Notes under the pieces: model-generated
The model's database searches: none
What the model saw: the letters and a program-made list of their open reading frames with translations, nothing else
What the model was told of the DNA's origin: nothing
From: Bacillota bacterium
Lineage (GTDB): Bacteria; Bacillota; Clostridia; Oscillospirales; Ruminococcaceae
Assembly (NCBI GenBank): GCA_023413185.1
Contig: JAEZQD010000098.1
Location: 22,595-86,594 of the forward strand
Length of the DNA stretch: 64,000 nucleotides
Reading direction: 5' to 3'
Position numbers and translations under genes: made by a program
Shown: positions 25,823 to 33,922 of the stretch, piece after piece
Position numbering within the stretch: position 1 is the first letter of the stretch
Layout of the letters: the number at the start of each line of letters is the position of its first letter

Positions 25823-28654
25823 TTACACCCCCACGATCGCCGCGATAATATGCAGAAACGGCACATCTTCTATTTCAAGCGTATCCTTCACCCAGCTTGT
25901 AAATTCATCAAATATACGGTCGACCTCGCGCTCTTTCTCGCTCTTCTGCCGCTCGAAAAGGGATAGCTGCGCTATGGTTTCTTTGTGCCGTTCCTGAAGC
26001 CCGATCAGCTTATCCAGCTCCTCATTGAGCTTTGGGTTGATTCTTGCCCAATACTCGGCACAGTGTTCAGACATGATGATTCTTGCCTGCGCAACTGCCG
26101 CAGGTACAAGTGACTGAGCTGCGGAGGCAGCCGCAGTCGGGATATTATTTCGGTTTGGCATATCCGTGCGCCCATAGCCGGTTTTTGCGATGACTTCTTC
26201 CATAGAGAGGTTGCCTTCGTATTTGCTGCCGGAAAAACGCAATCCGAACCACTCGTCTACCACCGGGGTTGACTTGCGGTTTGGTATTGTCCCCGCGACG
26301 ATGAACACACAATCAGTCGTCGGCAGAGTTCCCGTTACGCCGATGAGCGGGGTCTCATTTCTTCCAAAGAGAAGCCCTGCTTTGTCGTTGATCCACTCAA
26401 ATATGGGGTGCAGCGGCCAGAGGTATTGTACAGTTGGCCACGCGTTTTCTGACATACTGTTTTGCAGGCTGCGTCGCATCTCGGACATACAAAATTTCTT
26501 GTCAGGGCTAAGCTGAAGATAGTTTTCTCGGGGCTTGATTTCATCCGGCAGTACAACATCCAACCTGCGCTGCAAATCCGGGGTTATTTCTATTTCTACA
26601 CCCTCGACTGTTTGCAGATTGTGAATAGGATGCCTGTCCGACCGCGCGAAAAAAGCGACAGCGGTCTTCAAATAGTCCAAATCGCGGAAAAGCGTCTCAT
26701 CGTGCTGGACGGTCGGCTGTGGATTGCTGTCACTGCTCCCGGACATCAACAGCTCGAACGGGTCGAATTCATCATTTGCTTTGTCTATATTTTGCTCGAA
26801 TGCAGCGGCATCGATATTGGATTCAATCGCGGCAGCCGTGAAGAGCTCTTCTGACTCGACATTGAACAACCCCATCAGCAGCGCAGGGTCACCGATGTTC
26901 TTGTAGGCCTGTTCCTCTTTATTAATCAATATCTTCAGTATTCGCGTATCACCGTGAATGTCCGTATTGGTGCTGTTAATCAAGAAATAACGGATATCCG
27001 GTTGTTCTCGCTGACCATAACGGTCAATTCTGCCGTTCCGCTGTTGAAAGACCATCAGCGACCACGGAATATCAAAGTGTATCAGGCGATGGCAAAGATA
27101 ATGCAAGTTGATACCTTCGGAGGCAACATCAGATGCTACCAGAATGCGTATCGGTGAATCTTCACGCCCAAAGTCCTCAACGATCTGCTGTTGCTCTGCG
27201 TCACTCATACCGCCGTACATTTCCGGCACTGCGGCAACCGAGAGCCGTAGGTCTTTACGCAACTGAGAGGCCAGAAAACGCATGGTTTCAATTCGCTCGG
27301 TGAAAATTACAATACGGTCATCACTCTTGTTTGCAGACCAGCAATATTCCGAGCTTTTCAAAAGTTCAACAAGTCGGGCATACCGTGAGAACGAGCCAAT
27401 GTCTATCTGGTCGAGGGCTGTCTTCAATTCACGAAGCTTTGCAATATCCCCGATTTCATCATTGGCATACTTTTTCTCAAGCTTTTTCAGTCGCTCCTCA
27501 ATGCTTTTTATGCAGGCCGCAGGACTGGAAAACAGGCTTTTTTCAAGGCTCGTTTTAAAGAGCGTACCTGTAAGATGATGGGCAGCTATATCCATATCCA
27601 GCTTCATATCCGCAAAGATGGCGTATGCATGCTCTTCGGCAGAAGAGGCTTGACATTGCAATGTGCTGACACGGCGCTCTTTGAATGCGCCGCGCACTTC
27701 ATTTTGAATATCCTTTTTGAACCGGCGAATGCAAAGCCCTTGAATGTCTTCCTTCGTATAATTATGTATATCCGCAATGGCGGTGGGGTCAAGCATGTTC
27801 ATCAGAGAGGCAAAGCTTTCACTGCGGCCATCATGAGGTGTGGCGGATAACAGAATAAGTGTATCACTGCGCCCAGCCAGCAACTTGGCAAGTCGAGCTC
27901 GCTGGCTCTGGGATTGGTTGTTACCACGGTCAGCCACATTATGCGCTTCATCAATAATAATGATGTCCCATGTGGCATTTTCCAAATGCGTCCGATACTC
28001 CACATCACGCTTTAGGGTATCGATAGAAATAATGGTCTTATCATAATAAAAGAACGGATTGTGATTTGAAGGCAGCTTTGCTCTGACCCTTTGAATGTTG
28101 CCGGAATCCAGACGCACAAGAGGGATAGAGAAGCGGTTCCAAAATTCTTTCTGGAACTGAAGCATCATGCTTTTTACCGTAACGACAAGGATGCGTTTTC
28201 CCTTGCCGCGCAACATCAGCTCTGAAACGAGGATACCGGCTTCGAGCGTTTTGCCCAAGCCGACAGTGTCTGCAATCAGAATGCGTTGCCTGGGGCGGCT
28301 AAGTGCGAGAGCTGCCGGTTCCAATTGATAGTTCAAGGCATCCATAGCGGCTCTATCGCCTATATGCAAATTGGCATCCGTCGGAATTTGCTGACGCCAC
28401 TGGCTTTCCATATAAAGCCGGGACTTTCTGAAAAACGGAGAGTCATCCGCAACCAGCTTAGTCGCGGCCGGATCTACAAGATCAATGCTCTCAAGCTCGG
28501 TAATAAAGATGCTCTTTCTATCTTTAACGAGCGGAGAAACGCCAACACAATACAAGGACTGCGAACCGAGAGTGTTACTCTCGACCTTTTTAACAGTCCA
28601 CTCTTCGTCTCTGACGATGATTCTCATGCCCGGAGAAAAATCAATTGAAACCAT
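25823..28654 (-). CDS. drmD: SNF2-family helicase/translocase (DrmD-like)
   Basis: 943 aa. SNF2/superfamily 2 motifs are in order: motif I ADTVGLGKTLEAGIL near residue 133, motif II IIIDEAHNVADRG near 230, motif III LLSATPHDGRSESF, motif V VASDVASEGINLH and motif VI QQRNGRIDRYGQ near 540. The N-terminal 100 residues and the last 350 are less conserved, with a charged helix near the C-terminus. Class 1 DISARM carries an SNF2-like helicase (DrmD) next to the adenine methylase, as here. Likely action: ATP-driven translocation or remodelling on double-stranded DNA. The gene lies 42 nt after the small HTH gene and 2 nt before the methylase. Confidence 0.85.
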   Translation of the reverse strand: MVSIDFSPGMRIIVRDEEWTVKKVESNTLGSQSLYCVGVSPLVKDRKSIFITELESIDLVDPAATKLVADDSPFFRKSRLYMESQWRQQIPTDANLHIGDRAAMDALNYQLEPAALALSRPRQRILIADTVGLGKTLEAGILVSELMLRGKGKRILVVTVKSMMLQFQKEFWNRFSIPLVRLDSGNIQRVRAKLPSNHNPFFYYDKTIISIDTLKRDVEYRTHLENATWDIIIIDEAHNVADRGNNQSQSQRARLAKLLAGRSDTLILLSATPHDGRSESFASLMNMLDPTAIADIHNYTKEDIQGLCIRRFKKDIQNEVRGAFKERRVSTLQCQASSAEEHAYAIFADMKLDMDIAAHHLTGTLFKTSLEKSLFSSPAACIKSIEERLKKLEKKYANDEIGDIAKLRELKTALDQIDIGSFSRYARLVELLKSSEYCWSANKSDDRIVIFTERIETMRFLASQLRKDLRLSVAAVPEMYGGMSDAEQQQIVEDFGREDSPIRILVASDVASEGINLHYLCHRLIHFDIPWSLMVFQQRNGRIDRYGQREQPDIRYFLINSTNTDIHGDTRILKILINKEEQAYKNIGDPALLMGLFNVESEELFTAAAIESNIDAAAFEQNIDKANDEFDPFELLMSGSSDSNPQPTVQHDETLFRDLDYLKTAVAFFARSDRHPIHNLQTVEGVEIEITPDLQRRLDVVLPDEIKPRENYLQLSPDKKFCMSEMRRSLQNSMSENAWPTVQYLWPLHPIFEWINDKAGLLFGRNETPLIGVTGTLPTTDCVFIVAGTIPNRKSTPVVDEWFGLRFSGSKYEGNLSMEEVIAKTGYGRTDMPNRNNIPTAAASAAQSLVPAAVAQARIIMSEHCAEYWARINPKLNEELDKLIGLQERHKETIAQLSLFERQKSEKEREVDRIFDEFTSWVKDTLEIEDVPFLHIIAAIVGV

Positions 28655-28696
28655 ATCAATCCCTCACATCCGCCATTTTTGATTTGGAAGTATATG

Positions 28697-28888
28697 TCAA
28701 GTCTTTCCTTTGGTATACTTGCCGCTCTTTATCCGTGCATCGCTTGGCTTTTTAGCATCAGCGGGGATTGCCCATGTGTAGTCAATGCGGATAACTCCCG
28801 GAATACGGTTCTCAGCGCATAAGACTTGGATACGTCTGCGGGATATTCCCCATTTCTCAGCAGTCTGGCGAATAGACAGATACTCCAT
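28697..28888 (-). CDS. Small helix-turn-helix (MerR/excisionase-like) protein, first gene of the defence operon
   Basis: 63 aa from ATG 28888, chosen over an upstream in-frame ATG because TTGGAG lies 8 nt before it. MEYLSIRQTAEKWGISRRRI is a winged-helix start typical of MerR/Xis-type small proteins, followed by RIPGVIRIDYTWAIP. No ligand or catalytic domain. It sits downstream of the riboswitch-like leader and terminator and 42 nt upstream of drmD. It could be a regulator of the defence genes or a leftover excisionase. Small HTH genes of this form are common at the head of restriction or defence operons in Firmicutes. Confidence 0.75.
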   Translation of the reverse strand: MEYLSIRQTAEKWGISRRRIQVLCAENRIPGVIRIDYTWAIPADAKKPSDARIKSGKYTKGKT

Positions 28889-28914
28889 TTTGTACGCTCC
28901 AATCATTTTGATGC

Positions 28915-28947
28915 AAAAAAATGCCCTGCAGAGTCATCTACAGAGCA
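28915..28947 (-). terminator. Intrinsic terminator in the leader of the defence operon
   Basis: On the minus strand TGCTCTGTAGA pairs with TCTGCAGGGCA (11 bp including G-U pairs, loop TGAC) and is followed by seven Ts. It lies between the promoter and riboswitch-like aptamer on one side and the ribosome binding site of the first operon gene on the other, the architecture of transcription attenuation. Confidence 0.85.
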
Positions 28948-28953
28948 CTCATT

Positions 28954-29029
28954 CCTACGCAGCTGGCTGCCAGCCGATACCGGTTGAGGCACTGAAGCTT
29001 TGCGTCGTTGCCTTTCGACAACGTTGCGG
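28954..29029 (-). promoter_or_regulatory. c-di-GMP-I (GEMM-I)-like riboswitch aptamer
   Basis: Reading the minus strand, the stem GTTGTC/GGCAAC is closed by a GAAA tetraloop. It is followed at once by GACGCAAAGC, the most diagnostic string of GEMM-I RNAs, then TTCAGTGCCTCAACC and a second helix ending in GGCAGCCAGCTGC. In the Vibrio Vc2 aptamer the same order occurs: a GAAA-capped stem, GACGCAAAGC, a CCTAA-type receptor, then GGTAGC...TTACC. A closing helix CCGCA/TGCG(TA)GG can form. The junction before the first stem (CCGCAA) is shorter than the usual GGGCAAA, so this may be a variant class. The terminator starts 7 nt downstream. Ligand and direction of control are inferred, not shown. Confidence 0.75.
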
Positions 29030-29040
29030 ATTATACCATT

Positions 29041-29069
29041 AGTATATGCCAAACTGCGAATAAAATCAA
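29041..29069 (-). promoter_or_regulatory. Candidate sigma-A promoter of the riboswitch/defence operon
   Basis: On the minus strand TTGATT (29069-29064) and TATACT (29046-29041) are separated by 17 bp. Transcription would start near 29034, just ahead of the aptamer. A second possible -10, TATAAT, lies 6 bp downstream of the first, with a poorer -35. Confidence 0.6.
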
Positions 29070-29207
29070 TGGCATATTGTAAATAAAATGCAGATACACA
29101 TGAAAGTTTGTCTAATGCTACACTCATCCGCTACACCGGAGGTGATCAAATCTCCGGCATCTTGTATCTCGTACACATAGAATTTTCATGAACTGCCGAC
29201 GGCGGTC

Positions 29208-30302
29208 TTATTTTTTGCTCTTTTCTTGGGTTGCTTCCAGTTTCTTGTTTCTGCGAGATTTTTTAGCCCTTTGCGCATCATATGCTTTCTTGCATTGAGG
29301 GTCTCCGCAATAAGTATGCCTGTTGTTTCTTCGAATAAATGCTGTGCCACATATCGGGCAGGTAGTGAGCGTACCATCATATTTTTCATTGCGCTGGCCT
29401 GCTTCTTCCGGGGGGCCAAAGTCCACAATCATCCGGGCAAGCGTATACCAAGCAATGTCGAAAACGGAATGGACATCCGCAGCAAAGACAACGCTGTTAT
29501 TTTTCGGGTTCTTTTTTAGCCGCATATGAAAATCCGGGATGATATCTATAAGAATATCGCGCAGGTCGTTAAAATAGTCAAACGGCTGACGAGCAAACGA
29601 CGTCGGCGGTTCTACTGCTTGGGCCTTCTTCTCTAATTTGGCATACGCCTTTATTATTCCAACGATATCATCCAACGCATCTATTTCCGGGATAGGCTCC
29701 AGCTTTTCAGGTTCCTCTCGCTTATATTGCTCAAAAAACGGCAAGCCCTCGAAGAATTTGCCTTCCGTCGCTAAATTGAAAGCCGGGTCACTGGCACCGG
29801 CACATTCTGCTTTAAGCGCAAAGAAAAACTGTGCTGCAACATAGAATCTGCCCAAATCATGCATAAAGTCGGAAACGCTGAACATCGCATCACGCTCAAC
29901 CCAATAGCCGTTTTTTCCGGCGGTGATATCGACTTCGGTGAGGGTCGTGTACAGCAAGTCTATATCATACGGGTGTGCAATGGTTTTGCAAAACTGAATA
30001 ATCAATTCATTGAACGGCTTCTTTTCGGAGAAGCTGTTTATTCTGCTGCCGAGGTTATAAAGCTCCAGAAACAGTTCTTTACCGGACAGGCCATTCTGTT
30101 TGTCAATGTCCGGCTCCATACCTTTATATACAAGCGGCTTCAGACATACTACATTGCCCGGTGATTCATCATACTCATAATCTTTGAAGCGAAAGGTGTG
30201 GTAAATAAGCTGCCCGATTCCACCGACATCTCCAAATCCAATTATATCTGAGGTATTATCAGCCTTTGACTCTGTAAATAAGCCCCATTCGTCGTATGGC
30301 AT
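29208..30302 (-). CDS. Hypothetical protein with a C-terminal zinc finger
   Basis: 364 aa from ATG 30302, with GGAGG 8 nt upstream; an open frame extends further but has no start signal. The body has no recognised enzymatic motif. The C-terminus holds a treble-clef-like zinc finger, TCPICGTAFIRRNNRHTYC with a following C, then a very basic tail (KKSRRNKK). This is the arrangement of CGNR/DUF6076-like small DNA-binding proteins. It is monocistronic and divergent from the integration/replication operon, and shares an overlapping promoter region with it. Likely role: a regulator of the mobile element; this is inferred from position and the finger only. Confidence 0.6.
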   Translation of the reverse strand: MPYDEWGLFTESKADNTSDIIGFGDVGGIGQLIYHTFRFKDYEYDESPGNVVCLKPLVYKGMEPDIDKQNGLSGKELFLELYNLGSRINSFSEKKPFNELIIQFCKTIAHPYDIDLLYTTLTEVDITAGKNGYWVERDAMFSVSDFMHDLGRFYVAAQFFFALKAECAGASDPAFNLATEGKFFEGLPFFEQYKREEPEKLEPIPEIDALDDIVGIIKAYAKLEKKAQAVEPPTSFARQPFDYFNDLRDILIDIIPDFHMRLKKNPKNNSVVFAADVHSVFDIAWYTLARMIVDFGPPEEAGQRNEKYDGTLTTCPICGTAFIRRNNRHTYCGDPQCKKAYDAQRAKKSRRNKKLEATQEKSKK

Positions 30303-30327
30303 TTTAATTTCCTCCATCACATACAGC

Positions 30328-30356
30328 GTCACATTTAGAGGTTTGTTATATGTGAC
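30328..30356. promoter_or_regulatory. Inverted repeat between the divergent promoters
   Basis: GTCACAT (30328-30334) and ATGTGAC (30350-30356) are perfect inverted repeats spaced by 15 bp. They overlap both divergent promoters, so a repressor bound here would switch both directions together. No binding protein is identified. Confidence 0.45.
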
Positions 30357-30371
30357 ATTATATCGTACAAT
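30343..30371 (+). promoter_or_regulatory. Promoter for the excisionase/primase operon
   Basis: TTGTTA (30343-30348) and TACAAT (30366-30371) lie 17 bp apart on the plus strand, about 120 bp upstream of the first small gene. Confidence 0.6.
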
Positions 30372-30385
30372 ACAGTAGAAAACAA
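30357..30385 (-). promoter_or_regulatory. Promoter for the zinc-finger gene
   Basis: On the minus strand TTGTTT (30385-30380) and TATAAT (30362-30357) are 17 bp apart. It overlaps the plus-strand promoter face to face, so the two polymerases would exclude each other. Confidence 0.65.
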
Positions 30386-30490
30386 GAGCAAAGAATAAAA
30401 TTGTTTTCAACCAGCGGAAGTCAATCGGAGAGATTGTTCCCCGCAACGATAGGGGCAGTCTGCCCGGAGAGGAAATAAGGAGGAAATGGC

Positions 30491-30646
30491 ATGAAAGACC
30501 GTAAAAAGCAGAGGGAGAACCGGAAGCTGAAGCACAAAGAGGAAATGATTGATAAGCACAACAGCTTCGGCAACAAGGATTTGACCCCGTACAACGCAGT
30601 CCTTCAGATGAGAACGAAAGACAAAGCAGCCATCGCACTCAAGTAG
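30491..30646 (+). CDS. Small basic protein of the mobile element (51 aa)
   Basis: ATG 30491 follows AAGGAGG at ideal spacing and the frame runs 51 codons to TAG. The product is rich in Lys, Arg and Glu (MKDRKKQRENRKLKHKEE) and then NKDLTPYNAVLQM. No known family is recognised. It is the first gene of the plus-strand operon and precedes the excisionase-like gene by 45 nt. The strong ribosome binding site and operon position are the reasons to call it real. Confidence 0.65.
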   Translation: MKDRKKQRENRKLKHKEEMIDKHNSFGNKDLTPYNAVLQMRTKDKAAIALK

Positions 30647-30691
30647 TGCGGTGGCTGTTTGCAAAATACAGAATGGAAGGAGAGAAACTTT

Positions 30692-30898
30692 ATGGAAAAA
30701 TCTACAATGAGCGTTCAGGAGCTTTCCATGCAGATGGGAATCAGCCTGCCGAAAGCGTATGAGCTTACAAAAACGCCTGGCTTCCCGGCATTCCGTATCG
30801 GGACGAGGATTCTCATTCCGATAGAAGCCTTTCATAAATGGCTTCAGGAAAGCACGCTGTCTGCTCGTGACGGGAACGGAAGTGATTCGACGCAATGA
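30692..30898 (+). CDS. Excisionase-like helix-turn-helix protein
   Basis: 68 aa from ATG 30692 with AAGGAG 11 nt upstream. Residues 5-55 (SVQELSMQMGISLPKAYELT, FPAFRIGTRILIPIEAFHKW) are the MerR-like winged helix of the Xis/HTH_17 family, which binds recombination sites and favours excision. It overlaps the primase start by 4 nt. With the two serine recombinases downstream it forms the recombination control of the island. Confidence 0.8.
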   Translation: MEKSTMSVQELSMQMGISLPKAYELTKTPGFPAFRIGTRILIPIEAFHKWLQESTLSARDGNGSDSTQ

Positions 30899-33165
30899 AC
30901 ACCGCACCTACAGCCTTCTGCGCCAATTGCAGAGGCGATGAAAGCAACTGCCGATATCCGAATAAAATCGTTATCGATGGCATTGAAGCATTTCGAAGGC
31001 TGGTCTCATATGACCATGTGTTTACGGAATTCAAGGATAATTACCGCAGCAATAAAAACTTTATCCGAGCATGGGGCTTGCCCGAAGATATCGACAACGA
31101 CCACTCGGATAAGCCAGAGGATTGGATTTACCCGGCAGACATCGCCGCATTCTTCACCAATGTCCGGTATTTCATTCACTACAGCCGTCATCACATAAAG
31201 CAAAAGGACGGCAAATCTCCGAGGCCACGCTTCCATGTAGACTTCATTATAGACGAAGAAGATGACTATGAGACCTTCGCAAATTTGAAAAAGCAGGTGT
31301 TCAGCGTTTTTCCGTTCTTTGATGACCAAGCGCAGGATGTGGCACGTTTCCTATACGGCACCGAGAACCCGGAGGTAGAATACCACGATGGGTCGCTGAC
31401 GCTGACGGCATTCATGAAGGAGTATGAAGCCGCAGACGCCTTCGCCAATATGGCTGATGTTATCACAGAGGGGCACCGCAATTCCACGCTATCGAGGTTC
31501 GCAGGTCGAATCATTGTAAAATTAGATGACACCGAAGAAGCGCGTCAACGGTTTTTGGAGGAAGCCCAAAAGTGCGATGTGCCACTCCCGGACAATGAGC
31601 TTCGGAGCATTTGGAAAAGCGCACAGGGTTTTCTCAAGAAAATCAAGTCTACCGGCACCTATGTGGTACCCGGCACGTACAGTGGCAAAAGCCGCGGTGA
31701 AATCAAATGGGAGACACCGATACCCTTTGACGAATTTACACTGCCGCCGTTTCCCGTAGAGGCGCTGCCGATGGTAGTGCAAGATTATGTTCTGGCCGTG
31801 TCCGAAAGTACGCAGACTCCCGTGGATATGTCGGCATCAGCCGCTCTGGGCGTGCTGTCCATCTGTACGCAGGGGAAATACCGTATCCGTGGCAAGCAGG
31901 ACTGGGTGGAGCCGCTCAATCTCTACATTGTAATAATAGCGGAGCCGTCCGAACGCAAATCTGCTGTTATTAGCTTTTCGACAAGACCTGTAAACGAATT
32001 CGAATCCGGTTACAACAAACAGAACGCCGCGATCATGGAAGCCAGCCGAATGAAAAAACGCATCTTGGAGCGGCGACAAAAAACGCTGGAGGAACAGATG
32101 TCAAAAGGCAAGGCCGACCAAGCAGACCTTGATGCCATCGCCGCCGAAATCGCGGAGTTCAAGGAAAAGACACCGCTACGGCTCTATGTCGACGATATCA
32201 CCACGGAAAAGCTCACATCGGTCCTTTCGGATGGCGGCGGTAAAGCGGCAATCGTTTCTGCCGAAGGCGGCATCTTCGATATGCTCTCCGGCATGTACAC
32301 AAAAACCGTAAACATTGATGTGCTGCTCAAAGGTCACTCCGGCGACAGTATCCGCGTCGACCGTATCGGCAGAAACAGCGAAAGCATTATGAATCCATCG
32401 CTGTCTGTGCTCTTGGCCGTGCAGCCCAATGTCCTCTCCGGCATGATGCAAAACGGCACCTTCCGTGGGCGCGGCCTCACCGCACGATTCCTATACTGCA
32501 TGCCGACTTCGTTTGTCGGAAGTCGAAAATACCGCACTGATTCAGTCCCGCAGGACATTTCAAGAGCCTATTCGACGCTCATATATGACCTGCTGGATGA
32601 GGACAACAATCCCTCTACGGACTGCCCGGAGGAGATCACCCTGTCCCCGGAAGCGGACGCCCTGCTCGAGGATTTCGCCAATGAGCTGGAACCGAAGCTG
32701 CGCGATGAAATGTCGGACATCTCTGATTGGGCCGGAAAGCTCGTCGGAGCGGTTCTTCGCATCTCCGGTATTCTATGCCGTGCAAACAGCACCGTCTGCA
32801 GCGTTTTTCTTGACGAGCAAGCGCCGCTGGTAGTTGACGCTGAAACCATGCAAAACGCTATCTCTGTCGGCAGGTACTACACCGAGCATTCAAAAGCAGC
32901 ATTCTCGCTTATGGGAGCAGACCCAATTGTCAAACAGTGCAAGTACGTTTTATCCGCAATTAAGAAGAACGGTTTCACAGAGTTTACGCGTCGGGATATC
33001 ATGCGTATCTGCCGAGGCATTCGGACTGCCGAAGAAGTACAGCCCGTGATCGACAGGCTTTCGGAATATGGCTATGTCGCGGCAAAACCCATAAGCGGCT
33101 ACACCGGCACCGGAAGACCGGCTGCACAGAGCTACCTTGTCAATCCGGCAGTCCTGTCCAGCTAA
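30895..33165 (+). CDS. DUF3987 primase/helicase of the mobile element
   Basis: 756 aa. Residues 1-200 resemble an archaeo-eukaryotic primase-like region preceded by a cysteine pair (CANCRGDESNC) and include RPRFHVDFIID. Residues about 270-680 are the DUF3987 replicative ATPase region with EPSERKSAVISF at the P-loop position. The C-terminus looks like a winged helix ending in GYTGTGRPAAQSY. Such proteins initiate replication of phages and integrative elements. It starts inside the end of the xis gene and is followed by the small zinc-ribbon genes, so the element probably replicates after excision. Confidence 0.75.
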   Translation: MNTAPTAFCANCRGDESNCRYPNKIVIDGIEAFRRLVSYDHVFTEFKDNYRSNKNFIRAWGLPEDIDNDHSDKPEDWIYPADIAAFFTNVRYFIHYSRHHIKQKDGKSPRPRFHVDFIIDEEDDYETFANLKKQVFSVFPFFDDQAQDVARFLYGTENPEVEYHDGSLTLTAFMKEYEAADAFANMADVITEGHRNSTLSRFAGRIIVKLDDTEEARQRFLEEAQKCDVPLPDNELRSIWKSAQGFLKKIKSTGTYVVPGTYSGKSRGEIKWETPIPFDEFTLPPFPVEALPMVVQDYVLAVSESTQTPVDMSASAALGVLSICTQGKYRIRGKQDWVEPLNLYIVIIAEPSERKSAVISFSTRPVNEFESGYNKQNAAIMEASRMKKRILERRQKTLEEQMSKGKADQADLDAIAAEIAEFKEKTPLRLYVDDITTEKLTSVLSDGGGKAAIVSAEGGIFDMLSGMYTKTVNIDVLLKGHSGDSIRVDRIGRNSESIMNPSLSVLLAVQPNVLSGMMQNGTFRGRGLTARFLYCMPTSFVGSRKYRTDSVPQDISRAYSTLIYDLLDEDNNPSTDCPEEITLSPEADALLEDFANELEPKLRDEMSDISDWAGKLVGAVLRISGILCRANSTVCSVFLDEQAPLVVDAETMQNAISVGRYYTEHSKAAFSLMGADPIVKQCKYVLSAIKKNGFTEFTRRDIMRICRGIRTAEEVQPVIDRLSEYGYVAAKPISGYTGTGRPAAQSYLVNPAVLSS

Positions 33166-33206
33166 TCTGTACCCTCAAAACATCATTATATAAAGGAGCA
33201 ACTACC

Positions 33207-33545
33207 ATGAAGAAAACCGCAAAAAAACTCATGCCCATTCCTGAGGGCTATGTCGTGTTGACCAAAGAATCCACTAGTGTGAAATCGCAGTGGATTGAAC
33301 AGGAAAACATCCGCCATTTCCGTTTGGCAGAATACGCTGACGGCACCACCTCGCTCTATCGCGTTTACCCCGGCGGAGACCTCAACCATGACTATGAGAG
33401 CGTTTTGGTTCAGAAGCTGTACTGCCTGCACTGCGGAGAACCGCTGACCCCAGATTTGGGTTCAGTAACCGGCATCCCTGACCTGTACAACTATCACTGC
33501 ACCGCTTGCGGACGGAGTATCGAAATCAGCAAGGAGGATTACTAA
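33207..33545 (+). CDS. Small zinc-ribbon protein (copy 1)
   Basis: 112 aa from ATG 33207 with AAAGGAG upstream. The N-terminal part MPIPEGYVVLTKE is shared with the next gene, and the C-terminus has two CxxC pairs (CLHCGEPL, CTACGRSI) forming a zinc ribbon. No function is known. It lies 3 nt from a related gene and within the replication module of the element. Confidence 0.7.
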   Translation: MKKTAKKLMPIPEGYVVLTKESTSVKSQWIEQENIRHFRLAEYADGTTSLYRVYPGGDLNHDYESVLVQKLYCLHCGEPLTPDLGSVTGIPDLYNYHCTACGRSIEISKEDY

Positions 33546-33547
33546 TT

Positions 33548-33922
33548 ATGGACGAGCATGTACGCATAAAGCAGATTCTTCCCATCACGGAGGGCTTCGC
33601 TGTATTAACTCTTGGTGAAGATGAAAATGGTCTCCACTGTTTTCATGATTCAGCGAAGGATGGATGGCATTACTTGTTCGCTCTGGTCGATGGCGGAAAA
33701 GACGCTGATGACTATGTTGCTGTCTATGAGATGGATGCCACAGGCGATGGAGACATCGATGGGTGTGCATATCGCATTGTACCCAAACGCACATGTCCGA
33801 AATGTGGTCGTGATACGACGCCAAGCTGGGATGTTAACGACTCGTGGTATCCGACATACAATTGCTTTTGTGGCTATTCCTTCACACCGAGTCAGTTGAA
33901 AGAAGGTGAATCGAAATGGTGA
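33548..33922 (+). CDS. Small zinc-ribbon protein (copy 2)
   Basis: 124 aa from ATG 33548, 2 nt after the preceding stop, with AAGGAGG upstream; a longer open frame exists but overlaps the previous gene. Its start (KQILPITEGFAVLTLGED) parallels copy 1 (MPIPEGYVVLTKE) and it ends in CPKCGRDTTPS...CFCGYSF. The pair looks like an old tandem duplication. Function unknown. Confidence 0.7.
   Translation: MDEHVRIKQILPITEGFAVLTLGEDENGLHCFHDSAKDGWHYLFALVDGGKDADDYVAVYEMDATGDGDIDGCAYRIVPKRTCPKCGRDTTPSWDVNDSWYPTYNCFCGYSFTPSQLKEGESKW

Noticed and set aside
21090..28654. BREX system (methylase as PglX)
   Set aside because: The methylase fold would fit, but no pglZ, brxC, brxL or brxA/B genes occur; SNF2 helicase, DUF1998 and PLD point to DISARM.
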